64,000 nt of DNA from Chitinophaga chungangae (GTDB taxonomy: Bacteria > Bacteroidota > Bacteroidia > Chitinophagales > Chitinophagaceae): positions 1,612,001 to 1,676,000 of the forward strand of contig NZ_JAGHKP010000001.1 of the NCBI RefSeq assembly GCF_017742215.1, read 5' to 3'. This document shows positions 6,402 to 15,322 of the stretch, in pieces; position 1 is the first letter of the stretch; every line of letters starts with the position of its first letter. The notes under the pieces are model-generated. The model was not told the origin of the DNA. It made no database searches and saw only the letters and a list, made by a program, of their open reading frames with translations. The position numbers and the translations under genes are program-made.

Positions 6402-7034
6402 ATGGCGAAGAAAGTAACCGCAAAGAAAGAGGCTGCTGCGCCCGCAGATAAGCCCTTATCAATTAAAGAGCGACTGTTTGCCGACCGCTTCCTTATTCAC
6501 GGAATTGGCCGGCAGGCTGCTATTGAAGCAGGTTACAAAGACGGCGCTGGCACCATGGTCGTGGCCTCCCGCCTACTGGACAAACCCAATATCAAAGCCT
6601 ATCTCGAGGCAAGAACCACAAAGATTTTCGATAAGCTGGAGCTTACCCAGGAACGGGTGATGAAGGAGTATGCGCGTATTGCGCTGTCCGACATCCGGGC
6701 CTATTTCACCACGGAAGGGGAATTGAAGCCCTTGCATGAACTGGATGATGATGCCGCAGCAGCTTTATCCAGTGTGGAAACTGACGAGCTTTTTGAGGGC
6801 CATGGAGATCTGCGGCACCAGGTCGGAGTGACACGTAAGATCAAAATGTGGGATAAGAAAGGAGCCCTGGACAGCATCTGTAAAGTGATGGGCTGGAATG
6901 CACCCGAAAAGAAAGAGTTAACCGGTAAAGACGGCACTCCGCTCATTCCCCAGCCGGACCTGTCCAAGCTCACGGACGAAGAATTACGTGTAATGGCACA
7001 GATTAAACGCAAGCTAAATGTTGAACATATATGA
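6402..7034 (+). CDS. Terminase small subunit
   Basis: A 210-residue protein of the Terminase_2 type. A lysine/alanine-rich N-terminus leads into the DNA-binding part (SIKERLFADRFL, then RQAAIEAGYKDGAGTMVVASRLLDKPNIKAYLE, residues 21-70), the usual small-terminase helix-turn-helix. The middle contains the family-typical ERVMKEYARIALSDIRAYF and the C-terminus a KWDKKGAL-like helix (KMWDKKGALDSICKVMG). It recognises the phage packaging site and loads the large subunit. It overlaps the large-subunit gene by 17 bp, the standard order. Confidence 0.9.
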   Translation: MAKKVTAKKEAAAPADKPLSIKERLFADRFLIHGIGRQAAIEAGYKDGAGTMVVASRLLDKPNIKAYLEARTTKIFDKLELTQERVMKEYARIALSDIRAYFTTEGELKPLHELDDDAAAALSSVETDELFEGHGDLRHQVGVTRKIKMWDKKGALDSICKVMGWNAPEKKELTGKDGTPLIPQPDLSKLTDEELRVMAQIKRKLNVEHI

Positions 7035-8388
7035 GACTGAGCTTGCGCGACGCCATTTGCGTGACTTCACGCTGATTACAAAACCGAATTTCAAACCTAA
7101 CTGGTTTCACGATAAGTATTACGAAGTTCTTAACAAGTTTGCCAAGGGTGAGATAAAGAAGCTTGCTATTTCCGTTCCCCCGCAACACGGAAAGTCTGAA
7201 GGCAGCACCCGACGTTTACCGGCATTCATGATCGGGCGAAACCCTAATCTACGAATAGCTATAGCGTCGTACAACGCCACAAAGGCCCGGAAGTTTAACC
7301 GGGAGATTCAGCGAGTAATGGATGAGCCCGACTACAAGCTAATTTTCCCGGAGGCCAGGCTTCCGTCTGAACGCGATAAGAACTATGTCCGAACACATGA
7401 TGAGTTCGATATCGCAGGCAAGGAAGGGAATATAAAGACGGTTGGCGTTGGTGGTGCGCTTACCGGTGATCCGGTAGACATCATGATTATCGATGACATC
7501 TACAAGGATCAGAAGTCGGCCTGGAGCCATACGGTGCGCGAGAATGTTCAGGACTGGTACGATACGGTAGCCGATTCGCGATTGCACAACGACAGCCAGG
7601 TGCTGATTGTATTCACCAGATGGCACGAAAAGGACCTGCTGGGGCATTTACTTTCCAAGGAGGATGACTGGGTGGTGATCAATTACCCGGCAATTAAAAA
7701 GGGGCCGCCTACAGACCACGATCCGCGGAAAGAAGGAGAAGCGCTATGGCCCGAAAGGCATAACAAAGAGAAGCTCGAAAAGACCCGGCTGAGAAACTCT
7801 CATGTTTTTGAAAGCCTTTACCAGGGAGATCCCAAGCCGAGAGAAGGCTTACTGTATAAGAATTTGAAAATATACCGGGAGCTTCCGGCGACTGCGAAGA
7901 CGCGAAAGGCGGTCGTTGATACCGCAGACCTCGGGAAAGATTACCTCTGCAGCATCGTGTACGCGCCAACAGTTTCAGGATACTACCTTTTGGATGTCCT
8001 GTATACTACCGAGGGAATGGAGGTGACAGAGAATAAGACCGCAGTACAGTTGACGAAGTGGGATACGCAGAGGGCCCGGGTTGAATCGAACAATGGCGGC
8101 CGCGGGTTCGCCCGTAACGTGGAGAAGATTTGTCGTGAACTTAAAAACAGGAAAACAGCGTTCGACTGGTATCACCAAACTGATAATAAAGAGGTCCGAA
8201 TATTCACAAATGCCGCTGAAGTTATGAACATGGTGTATTTCCCGGAAGGCTGGGACCTGAAGTGGCCGGAGTTTTATTCTGCAATTACTGGCTACATGGC
8301 ACAAGGAGGCAATGAGTTCGACGATGGCCCGGATGCGCTTACCATGGTGGTTGAAGCTGAAGGAACGGAAGAATACAAAATCTATTAA
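7018..8388 (+). CDS. Terminase large subunit (packaging ATPase/nuclease)
   Basis: 456 residues with both functional halves. The ATPase has Walker A PPQHGKS (54-60), Walker B DIMIIDD (154-160) and a coupling motif FTRWHEKD (199-206). The RNase H-like nuclease is marked by acidic residues D301 (VVDTADLG), E356 (RVESNNGG) and D435/D439 (FDDGPDAL). The protein drives DNA into the prohead and cuts concatemers. All catalytic residues expected are present, so packaging should be functional. It ends 1 bp before the portal start. Confidence 0.95.
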   Translation: MLNIYETELARRHLRDFTLITKPNFKPNWFHDKYYEVLNKFAKGEIKKLAISVPPQHGKSEGSTRRLPAFMIGRNPNLRIAIASYNATKARKFNREIQRVMDEPDYKLIFPEARLPSERDKNYVRTHDEFDIAGKEGNIKTVGVGGALTGDPVDIMIIDDIYKDQKSAWSHTVRENVQDWYDTVADSRLHNDSQVLIVFTRWHEKDLLGHLLSKEDDWVVINYPAIKKGPPTDHDPRKEGEALWPERHNKEKLEKTRLRNSHVFESLYQGDPKPREGLLYKNLKIYRELPATAKTRKAVVDTADLGKDYLCSIVYAPTVSGYYLLDVLYTTEGMEVTENKTAVQLTKWDTQRARVESNNGGRGFARNVEKICRELKNRKTAFDWYHQTDNKEVRIFTNAAEVMNMVYFPEGWDLKWPEFYSAITGYMAQGGNEFDDGPDALTMVVEAEGTEEYKIY

Positions 8389-8389
8389 T

Positions 8390-9988
8390 ATGAATCTGCG
8401 TACAGTTGACATAAAGAGAATTCTCAAGGAGCGGCCAAATGCCGCCATTGTTGATGAAGGCAAGCGGATGAACAAGAAGCTGGCGGTTCATATTGCCGGG
8501 ATCGGCATGAGTACCTACCTGGAAAAGATCAACACTTTCGAGAACGATGACCAGAAGGCTATCCGCCAGAAGTACGCGCGTTCAAATGTAGACCTGTTCG
8601 AAAGGATCGGTCGCCCAATCGACGAGGTGTTTTCTGCCCGCGGGGGATCTGTGTATTACAACCTCCCAAAATCGGACGAGCCCGTTTTCCGGGATTACCT
8701 GGGCGAGGTAGAATGGGGCTACAGCCTGCGGAAGTGGATGGACCATATCGCCCGGCCGGCGTACCTCATGGACCCAATGGGCCTTATCTTCATAGAGGTA
8801 AACGCAAAGGGAGAGGCGTACCCGACGCATAAAAGCATCGCGGGGGTGTATGACTACCAACTGAACGGCCGCAGGCTCGATTACGTCATCTTCAACACAG
8901 AGAAGAAGAACATCTTTCGCATTGTGGATGACTCTTTTGACCGTCTTTATAAATACGAGGGTGACACCCTTTCAATCGTACCCAATTCAACCTTTCCCAA
9001 CTACTTCGGCCATGTGCCGGCGCGTGTTGTCTCAGATATCATAAAGCCCGGTATGAACGTCTTTGCGTCCCCTTTCTGGGCTATTGTGGAGCTGGGGGAT
9101 GAATTCCTTCGTGAGGGCTCTATAAAGAGCGTATTCAAGCTGATGCACGGCTTTCCCAAGTACTGGCAGCTGACCACGACCTGCTCAGAATGCCAGGGGG
9201 TAGGTGAGAAGAACGGGGAAACGTGTAAGACCTGTAAGGGCACCGGCAAAAAGTTGCGGCATGATGTGGCGGATTCGATCAACGTGCCGATTCCGAAGCA
9301 GGGTGATCCTAAGATTACCCCGGACGTGGCTGGATATGTCACCCCTGACATTGACGGCTGGGCAAAAATGACGGAAGAATTGAAGTTGCTCGAGGATCTG
9401 ATGAATCAAACCGTATGGGGGACGCATCAGCGAGAAGACGCCGACAACAATACCGCAACGGGCCGGTTCATTGACACGCAGCCTGTTATCCGGCGCCTCA
9501 GTAAATTTTCGGAATGGGGCGAGGATATCGAAAAATTCGTTACCCAGGAACTGGGAACCTTCTACTTCCCGAAATCCTTCAAAGGGTGCTCTGTCAATTA
9601 CGGCCGGCGATACCTGGTGGAATCGCCCGACACCATCTGGGAAAAGTACATCAATGCCAGAACATCCGGCGCCCCACAGTCATCTCTCGATGAGCTCCTG
9701 CGGGACTACTATTACACGAAATACTCCAATGACAGCCTGGAACTCCAAAAGCACCTTCGCCTCATGAAGCTGGAGCCGTTCGTACATCTCTCAATCAATG
9801 AGGCAAAGAACGTTGCAATGGGCACCCCTGACTACAAAATGAAGCTCTATTTCACTGAATGGCTCGGGACACAACATGAAACAATCCTCTTGTTTGCAAA
9901 GCTTGAAGAGTTGAGAACCTCGCTCCGCGAGTATGCGGATACGAAAGAGGATATGGTAATTGAGAAAGAGAAAACATTCGTTCACTAA
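8390..9988 (+). CDS. Portal protein with an inserted Cys4 zinc-knuckle-like hairpin
   Basis: The start at 8390 lies directly after the large-terminase stop; an earlier in-frame start at 8312 would lie within the terminase gene. The 532-residue length, position and features (GSVYYNLPKSDEPVFRDYLG, then VWGTHQREDADNNTATGRF around residues 342-360) fit a portal ring subunit. Unusually, residues 265-284 carry two CxxC pairs in a DnaJ-like CxxCxGxG arrangement (C265, C268, C279, C282), likely a zinc-binding hairpin. The portal forms the DNA entry channel and nucleates head assembly. Confidence 0.85.
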   Translation: MNLRTVDIKRILKERPNAAIVDEGKRMNKKLAVHIAGIGMSTYLEKINTFENDDQKAIRQKYARSNVDLFERIGRPIDEVFSARGGSVYYNLPKSDEPVFRDYLGEVEWGYSLRKWMDHIARPAYLMDPMGLIFIEVNAKGEAYPTHKSIAGVYDYQLNGRRLDYVIFNTEKKNIFRIVDDSFDRLYKYEGDTLSIVPNSTFPNYFGHVPARVVSDIIKPGMNVFASPFWAIVELGDEFLREGSIKSVFKLMHGFPKYWQLTTTCSECQGVGEKNGETCKTCKGTGKKLRHDVADSINVPIPKQGDPKITPDVAGYVTPDIDGWAKMTEELKLLEDLMNQTVWGTHQREDADNNTATGRFIDTQPVIRRLSKFSEWGEDIEKFVTQELGTFYFPKSFKGCSVNYGRRYLVESPDTIWEKYINARTSGAPQSSLDELLRDYYYTKYSNDSLELQKHLRLMKLEPFVHLSINEAKNVAMGTPDYKMKLYFTEWLGTQHETILLFAKLEELRTSLREYADTKEDMVIEKEKTFVH

Positions 9989-9998
9989 AACTGACAAT

Positions 9999-10370
9999 AT
10001 GCATCACACTACAAGAAAAAAGTATGTAGGCCTGAAAGAAACAGGGCTTACTGCTGAAGAGCTGAAAGCGGAAATGCTGCAAAATGAAGTGCCTGAAGCG
10101 GAAGCAGATAAGCTCATCGAAGAGTTGTACGCCCCCGCACTTCCCGAAGACCCCAAAGAACCGAAAGAGCCTAAGCCAGCCAAAAAAAATCAGGCTGATG
10201 AAGACGGGCCCAATTACGAGGAGTGGAAAATGGGGATCACCCGCGACAGCAACGGCCAGGTTGAACTGGAGAAGATCAAAAAGATCAAGGACGTTAGAAT
10301 TGACAACGCCCGCGCCGAGCGCCTCAATCTCCACTCTGAGAACACCCGTATCAAATACTTCAAAAAATAA
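9999..10370 (+). CDS. Head-module protein of unknown function (123 aa)
   Basis: The start at 9999 (MHHTTRKKY) is used because it lies 10 bp after the portal stop; the frame extends into the portal gene only as overlap. It has a helical segment (TAEELKAEMLQNEVPEAEADKLIEEL, residues 18-43), a Pro/Lys/Glu-rich linker (PEDPKEPKEPKPAKK), and a basic C-terminal part. Charged, low-complexity proteins in this slot are often scaffold or head-assembly accessories; that is inference from position. Confidence 0.7.
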   Translation: MHHTTRKKYVGLKETGLTAEELKAEMLQNEVPEAEADKLIEELYAPALPEDPKEPKEPKPAKKNQADEDGPNYEEWKMGITRDSNGQVELEKIKKIKDVRIDNARAERLNLHSENTRIKYFKK

Positions 10371-10373
10371 CCT

Positions 10374-11207
10374 ATGCTGACAGCTGACGAACAGAAAAAG
10401 ATTGCCAAGCTCCTGAAACTGGACGAAACAAAGTTTGCTGAGGCCCTGAAGAGCGATAAAGAGGTTGCCCTGGAAATCCCGGAGCTTTCCATTTTCACCG
10501 CGGATGAACTGAGCACCCGCGATACGAACCAGAAAAAGCTGGGGTACACGGAAGGCAAAGATGCGGGCCTGGAAATCTTCATCAAGGAGCAGAGGACCAA
10601 GCATGGCCTCGACTTCGAGGGGAAGGATCCGGACAAATTTGTAACCGCATTCCAGGCAAAAATCCTGGCGGATGCGAAGATCGAGCCGAACCAAAAGCTT
10701 CAGGAGAAAGACGCTGTAATTGCCAAGCTTCAGACCAACATTCAGGAGTTTGAGAAGAAGTACAACGCGGAAGCCCAGAGGGTAAAGCAACTGGGTACGA
10801 AGAGCAAACTCCTGGCCGTGATACCCAGCGGCCTGCCGGTGGATCAGGAAGAGGTCCTGCTGAGCGCCCAGGCCCGGGGGATTGTCTTCGAAGAAGATGA
10901 ATCTGGTAAAATCATCGCCAAACGGAACGGAGAGGTGATCCGCGACGAAAAGACGCAGGCAGAAAAAGACTACAAGGTGGTACTGACCGACTACATTACC
11001 GAGCGCAAATGGGCTCCGGTTGCCGGCGGTGAACCTCCAAAAGGTGGCCGCGGTGGGAACAGTGACCGTACACCGGCCAGCATAAGCAAGATGTCCGAAG
11101 CGGAAGCCGAATGGAAGGCACAGGGGAAAAGCCCCAACAGTTCCGAATTCCAGGCTTACGTGACTGACCTCGTGAAGAACAACCAGGATTTCGACCTTGA
11201 TAACTGA
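10374..11207 (+). CDS. Probable capsid scaffolding protein (277 aa)
   Basis: Three bp downstream of 9999-10370. It is highly charged, with a long coiled-coil region (residues 100-145, QEKDAVIAKLQTNIQEFEKKYNAEAQRV), a Gly-rich stretch (PPKGGRGGNSD) and an acidic C-terminus. This profile, and its position immediately before the major capsid gene, match scaffolding proteins of tailed phages, which line the inside of the prohead and leave before DNA entry. No protease motif was seen in the module. A terminator-like hairpin follows. Confidence 0.7.
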   Translation: MLTADEQKKIAKLLKLDETKFAEALKSDKEVALEIPELSIFTADELSTRDTNQKKLGYTEGKDAGLEIFIKEQRTKHGLDFEGKDPDKFVTAFQAKILADAKIEPNQKLQEKDAVIAKLQTNIQEFEKKYNAEAQRVKQLGTKSKLLAVIPSGLPVDQEEVLLSAQARGIVFEEDESGKIIAKRNGEVIRDEKTQAEKDYKVVLTDYITERKWAPVAGGEPPKGGRGGNSDRTPASISKMSEAEAEWKAQGKSPNSSEFQAYVTDLVKNNQDFDLDN

Positions 11208-11214
11208 TAAAAGT

Positions 11215-11232
11215 GCCCCGTTTCGGCGGGGC
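11215..11232 (+). terminator. Hairpin after the scaffold gene
   Basis: GCCCCG / CGGGGC with a 6-nt loop, followed by CTTATTTTG, starts 7 bp after the scaffold stop. The T-run is imperfect, so termination may be partial, consistent with a separate promoter for the capsid gene. Confidence 0.55.
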
Positions 11233-11243
11233 CTTATTTTGCC

Positions 11244-11447
11244 ATGATGGTCATAAACAACAAATACGAAATAGGACAGAAGGTGTACCTGGTGAGCGAC
11301 CCGGATCAAAACGTTCGCATTGTAACTTCTTTCCGCATCTATATGGCAGGAGAAATTATGTACACGGTGGTATGTGGCATTCAGGAATCCAGTCATTACC
11401 ATTTCGAACTCTCAGAAGAAAAGGACCTCACCATGAGCGCATCATGA
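11244..11447 (+). CDS. Small conserved-looking phage protein (67 aa)
   Basis: A compact beta-barrel-like sequence: EIGQKVYLVSDPDQNVRIVTSFRIYMAGEIMYTVVCG, then HYHFELSEEKDL. This pattern recurs in small Bacteroidota phage proteins that read like a minimal SH3-type barrel. It lies between the scaffold and capsid genes, after a hairpin. Function unknown; start codons at 11244 and 11247 (ATG ATG) are equivalent. Confidence 0.65.
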   Translation: MMVINNKYEIGQKVYLVSDPDQNVRIVTSFRIYMAGEIMYTVVCGIQESSHYHFELSEEKDLTMSAS

Positions 11448-11539
11448 AGCATGAGTTTTATTTATATTCGTTTGTAATGATTGCCGGTGGCTCATTTCAG
11501 AGAATTGTTCGGTTGTTTTATGAGTTTTTTATTTTAAAG

Positions 11540-11547
11540 TACATTTG
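11540..11547 (+). promoter_or_regulatory. -7 element of a probable capsid promoter
   Basis: TACATTTG is an exact match to the Bacteroidota TAnnTTTG element. The nearest TTG (11513-11515) is 24 bp upstream, a little too far, so only the -7 half is convincing. It would give a transcript with a leader of about 140 nt before the major capsid gene. Confidence 0.45.
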
Positions 11548-11628
11548 CATTGGACACTGATGGATTACCCAGGATACGTGGTCCCATTAAGCCCGGAAAC
11601 TCGCCTAGGATATTTGGCAAAGTATATA

Positions 11629-11684
11629 GCGCAAGACACTGCGCAAAGCATCTTCCCAAGATGATGGGAGTATTATTCATACTC
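11629..11684 (+). promoter_or_regulatory. Three consecutive hairpins in the capsid-gene leader
   Basis: Three separate perfect stems stand in a row and end 6 bp before the capsid ATG: GCGCA / TGCGC (11629-11644), CATCTT / AAGATG (11649-11663) and GAGTAT / ATACTC (11668-11684). They may stabilise the mRNA or control translation of the most abundant virion protein. Confidence 0.5.
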
Positions 11685-11690
11685 TGAACA

Positions 11691-12713
11691 ATGCCAAATT
11701 TTTCAGCAACGAACCTTGTAAAAGCTCAGGCTCGTTTAAAAAAGCGCTTCACTGAAGCCGAACTTCGCAAAAGACAATCTGCTGCCACCATTCTGGCACA
11801 AAAGAACCTCGACATACTGATCCCTTCTCACCAGGAACTCCGCAAGCGCGAAGATCGCCCTGTTGAAGGTAACATCCTTGCCCGCAGCAAACGCGCAACC
11901 ACCACAGCAAGAACCCACAATCACACTGGCGCCCGCGGCGATTCTTTTGTTTTGCCGTTCACCTGGACGCAGTTTGTGGACAAGTTCTCCATTTCCCTCA
12001 AACAGATGGACAATAACGTCTTCGGCTTCGAAGAAACCCTGGCGCAGCAACTCCTGAACGCAGCTATCAACATTCATGAATCGATCGAGACCTTTTTGAT
12101 CGATTACCTGTTTGCACAGCGTACGCAGATCAACGCAGCCACCCAAGGCGGCACTTTCAATGCGACCAATGACGCCTTCGAAATCGCCCTGGCGAACAAA
12201 GCGCGTTTCTACCAGCTGGCGAAGTCCATGATGCGCCAGAACAACTACAAAGGCACCTTCGACGTGATCGCATCACCGCAGACCTATGTAGATGGTGAGT
12301 TCTACGCTAACCAGGGCGGTGGCAACGCCACAAACACCAATTTCCAGTTTGACGGGCTCAATATCGTTGAATCCGTGGAGCTGGAGGATGCCAACTATGC
12401 TGGTGGTATCTCCCTAATCATGCCGGCGGGTCAATTCGCAATGCTTCCGTGGATTCCCAAACAGAACCGTGAAGGATGGGGAGATTACAATTCCTACGCA
12501 GGTGGCTACGGCTCTATCGAAGATCCCCTGGGCAGCGGTCTTGTGTTGGCTGTTCACGGCTACACAGAGCGTGCTGACACCTCCGCGGCCAACGGCAATG
12601 CGCAGGACAACGTGCTGCAGCTGGAGATTTCCGTGGATATCGCCCCGGCTGTTGCCCCGCTTTCTGTTGCAACTGAATCCATCATTTACGAAGTCGCTCA
12701 ACTGATCGCGTAA
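11691..12713 (+). CDS. Major capsid protein
   Basis: 340 residues in the expected slot after portal and scaffold. The N-terminus is charged (residues 10-55, LVKAQARLKKRFTEAELRKR). The core includes a long spine-like helix region (ETLAQQLLNAAINIHESIETFLIDYLF, about 118-144) and a C-terminal beta-rich domain ending APLSVATESIIYEVAQLIA. The strong leader structure and separate promoter element agree with high expression. Assignment is by order, length and architecture; an HK97-like fold is expected but not proven here. Confidence 0.8.
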   Translation: MPNFSATNLVKAQARLKKRFTEAELRKRQSAATILAQKNLDILIPSHQELRKREDRPVEGNILARSKRATTTARTHNHTGARGDSFVLPFTWTQFVDKFSISLKQMDNNVFGFEETLAQQLLNAAINIHESIETFLIDYLFAQRTQINAATQGGTFNATNDAFEIALANKARFYQLAKSMMRQNNYKGTFDVIASPQTYVDGEFYANQGGGNATNTNFQFDGLNIVESVELEDANYAGGISLIMPAGQFAMLPWIPKQNREGWGDYNSYAGGYGSIEDPLGSGLVLAVHGYTERADTSAANGNAQDNVLQLEISVDIAPAVAPLSVATESIIYEVAQLIA

Positions 12714-13796
12714 GTGTACAGGACCGAAGTCATATCGAAACTCTTTGGTAGGGTAGGTTGGCGGCAAGAGGCCGGTGCGCCGGTTGTCGATTCCGCCAAC
12801 TTGGCCAGCAAGTCCAAGCGGTACTTTCAGGGTGCTCATTCGATCATTTCCCTCAAGCGCATAAAGGAAACTGCCGGGGAAGTGAATATGAATGATGCTG
12901 CATTCAATGCACTTCTCAAAACGATGCAGGAAAGCTCAATTGCGGCTGTTCTGGATGGCGTATTTAACCAGTCCGAAATCATCGAGCAAAGGCTTGAGTT
13001 CGACGTTTGCGACCAGGAGCCCGTTTTGATTGAGAATAGTGGACTGTTCGTGGGTAGGAAGATAAAGGTTTCGTCCAATGCGGCTAGATCCGTACGGGTG
13101 AACGCCATATCGCTTTATTTCAACGGCGCTGGGACGTTCAATATCTACCTGTTCAACTCCTTAAAGAAACTGCCGATTAAAACTCTAGAAGTAACTACTG
13201 AGGCGGATTCCATCGTGGTAGTTGAGCCGGATGACTGGATATTGAACTACATGGACGGCGGGGTGAAAAGTGGAGTATTCTACATCGGGTACTTTCAAAG
13301 TGACCTGGTTGGAGTAAAAGCCTACGATCAACGCCCGTGGTCCTGGATCTGCGCTAACTGCTACCGCTCAGATGCGATTGAGGCCGAAGCGCCAACTGCT
13401 ACGGACTTTGTGCGTACAAACCCGCCCATCACGTCCCGGACCTACGGGCTCAACATCGAATTCTCCTCCGTCAATGATTACACAGAAGTGATCAAGCAAA
13501 ACCCCCAGGCATTCGACACAGCCATCGGGCTGCAAATGGGCGCCATGGTAGTCGAGCAGATCATGAACAGTGTACGGTCAAACGGCACGGAGAGGATATC
13601 GAAAGAGCAGGCCCACCAGTTGTATATCGATCTCAACTTGGAGAAGATGACTGAGGAGTTGCCGTTCTCTACCGGCTTGAAGGGACAACTTAACAGGGAA
13701 ATGAAACGGTTGAACCTGAATTTTTTCCCAAAGGAGAAGCCTTTTACAATCACCTCACCAAATGATCCATGCTATACACCAAGGTTCAACCGGTAG
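12714..13796 (+). CDS. Structural protein after the capsid gene (360 aa), connector-like
   Basis: The GTG start at 12714 directly abuts the capsid stop, so translation is probably coupled. Mixed alpha/beta sequence with a beta-rich centre (VRVNAISLYFNGAGTFNIYLF) and a cysteine pair (WICANC) near residues 210-215. No domain is recognised. Its place between capsid and tail-tube genes suits a head-tail connector, minor head or neck protein. It overlaps the next gene by 28 bp. Confidence 0.6.
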   Translation: MYRTEVISKLFGRVGWRQEAGAPVVDSANLASKSKRYFQGAHSIISLKRIKETAGEVNMNDAAFNALLKTMQESSIAAVLDGVFNQSEIIEQRLEFDVCDQEPVLIENSGLFVGRKIKVSSNAARSVRVNAISLYFNGAGTFNIYLFNSLKKLPIKTLEVTTEADSIVVVEPDDWILNYMDGGVKSGVFYIGYFQSDLVGVKAYDQRPWSWICANCYRSDAIEAEAPTATDFVRTNPPITSRTYGLNIEFSSVNDYTEVIKQNPQAFDTAIGLQMGAMVVEQIMNSVRSNGTERISKEQAHQLYIDLNLEKMTEELPFSTGLKGQLNREMKRLNLNFFPKEKPFTITSPNDPCYTPRFNR

Positions 13797-14329
13797 GGAT
13801 GGATATTCCCATCCAGAAGCTGCAGGGATACTTGTTCAGCAAGCTTCCCGCGGTTTGGGGAATTACACCGGCCGAATATTCGGCGTACGGCCGCTGCTAC
13901 CGGAATCAAAAGGATGATGGTTACGTAGCCGAGGTTTACACGGGGAACAGGGAGTATCGGGAGGTTTATCTAGATGACACGGTTTCGGCTCTTTCCTTTT
14001 TCGGAATCTCTGGGGACACTGAGTTAGATATTGCCAGTACGGCGAGTGTTCACCTGGTTTTCTTCGTGAACCTGGAAAAGCTTAAACCAGCCATCGGGCA
14101 CCGTGGCGATGAGGAAGTGCGGGTTGATGTGCTGAACCTCATTAAAGGCGGAATCTACGGCTTCACCGTAACAGAAATTTCGACAGGCATTGAAAGGGTG
14201 CTCCAAGAATACGCTGGAACGACTATGGCCCAGAGGGATAATCTGGACGGCCTTTACGCACGGGACATGCATCCATATCACTGCTTTCGGTTTGACTTCG
14301 AATTAAGGTACAATATCAATAACTGTTAA
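13769..14329 (+). CDS. Tail completion / neck-type protein (186 aa)
   Basis: MLYTKVQPVG starts inside the preceding gene; an ATG at 13799 just after its stop is the alternative. The sequence holds a short PIQKLQGYLFSKLPAVWG-like opening, typical of small neck proteins that open with residues acting on the tail terminus, and a regular alternation of strands and helices ending FRFDFELRYNINNC. It probably joins the finished tail to the head; the role is inferred from order. Confidence 0.55.
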   Translation: MLYTKVQPVGMDIPIQKLQGYLFSKLPAVWGITPAEYSAYGRCYRNQKDDGYVAEVYTGNREYREVYLDDTVSALSFFGISGDTELDIASTASVHLVFFVNLEKLKPAIGHRGDEEVRVDVLNLIKGGIYGFTVTEISTGIERVLQEYAGTTMAQRDNLDGLYARDMHPYHCFRFDFELRYNINNC

Positions 14330-14347
14330 CTTTTAAATGCTATCACA

Positions 14348-15310
14348 ATGGCAGAATTAAATAAACTGGAATGCGAAAAGAAGGTCAAAAACACGGGATA
14401 CGGAAAGTGCCCCGTTGATTTTCTCGCATTTATCGGCGGTTTCCTTGCGCCTATTGGTCTCGTATTGACCAAAGCGCAGCTGGCCGATCTCCAAGCTACA
14501 TTCCAAAGTTTGGTTTTGGCCGACATCGGCCAGAGAATATTCCCTTTTCACGGATGGGAAGGGGTAACTCCCAACACCCATGATCCAACATTTGCTGCTA
14601 TGCCAAGTGGTAGGCAGGTGTTTGTGAAAGAAGGGGATATCGATGTAACGTATCAATTCCTGGATGTCGGCCTCTGCCTGTCAAATCGCATGAGGTCGTT
14701 TAACAACGATTTCAGTTATGGCCTTTTCCGGTATGACGAGGAGTTTAAGCTTCAAGGTACAACCAAGCTTGACGCCGATGGAAACCCCGGCCTGGCTCCG
14801 ATTCCGCTGAAGGTAAACTATACTTACCCGGTGGGAGAGAATGATTTTACCAACCCTTCAATTTACCGGAGCCGGTATTCATTTGCGCCGAACTATGTAA
14901 ATGAAAACGTAGGCTTTGTGCAGGCTGATTCCTGGATAAAGGATATCAAGGGGTTGGTTGATATCGGCCTGACGATTTCCGGAACTCCTACAGGGGGCGT
15001 TTACCAAGTGCTCCCGCTGGCCGGATGTAGTCAAACGAATCTGTTTGACCAGTATTCAGCTGCGTTGGCTGTTGCGGGCTTGTGGAAGATGTACAACGTC
15101 GCCACGGGTAACGAAATCGACATCGACTCCGTAGCTGCCAATGCGGGGTTAAAGGCAATCACTGTTACTGCGGACACAGCCGATCCTGATTACACTGCAG
15201 CTACTGCCACCGGGAAGGTGCGTATTGAGCTTGCGGACGCCGCGGCGCTCGATGCCGCAGATATCACTGGCTACGAAGGGATTCCTTTAACTGTCGTTCG
15301 CGGCGTATAA
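14348..15310 (+). CDS. Probable major tail (tube) protein (320 aa)
   Basis: Placed right before the chaperone-like genes and tape measure, the usual slot for the tube subunit of siphoviruses. Residues 1-250 are beta-rich with many Gly/Pro turns; the last 60 residues (ITVTADTADPDYTAATATGKVRIELADAAAL) are Ala/Thr/Asp-rich and look like a small add-on domain of the kind seen on tail tubes. No sheath gene follows, supporting a non-contractile tail. Confidence 0.6.
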   Translation: MAELNKLECEKKVKNTGYGKCPVDFLAFIGGFLAPIGLVLTKAQLADLQATFQSLVLADIGQRIFPFHGWEGVTPNTHDPTFAAMPSGRQVFVKEGDIDVTYQFLDVGLCLSNRMRSFNNDFSYGLFRYDEEFKLQGTTKLDADGNPGLAPIPLKVNYTYPVGENDFTNPSIYRSRYSFAPNYVNENVGFVQADSWIKDIKGLVDIGLTISGTPTGGVYQVLPLAGCSQTNLFDQYSAALAVAGLWKMYNVATGNEIDIDSVAANAGLKAITVTADTADPDYTAATATGKVRIELADAAALDAADITGYEGIPLTVVRGV

Positions 15311-15322
15311 ACTGCATATCGC

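Noticed and set aside
9852..11402. A 516-codon minus-strand frame opposite the portal end and scaffold genes
   Set aside because: It lies exactly antisense to two strongly supported phage genes with good coding features, and its translation has no recognisable domain and an unnatural leucine/phenylalanine bias.
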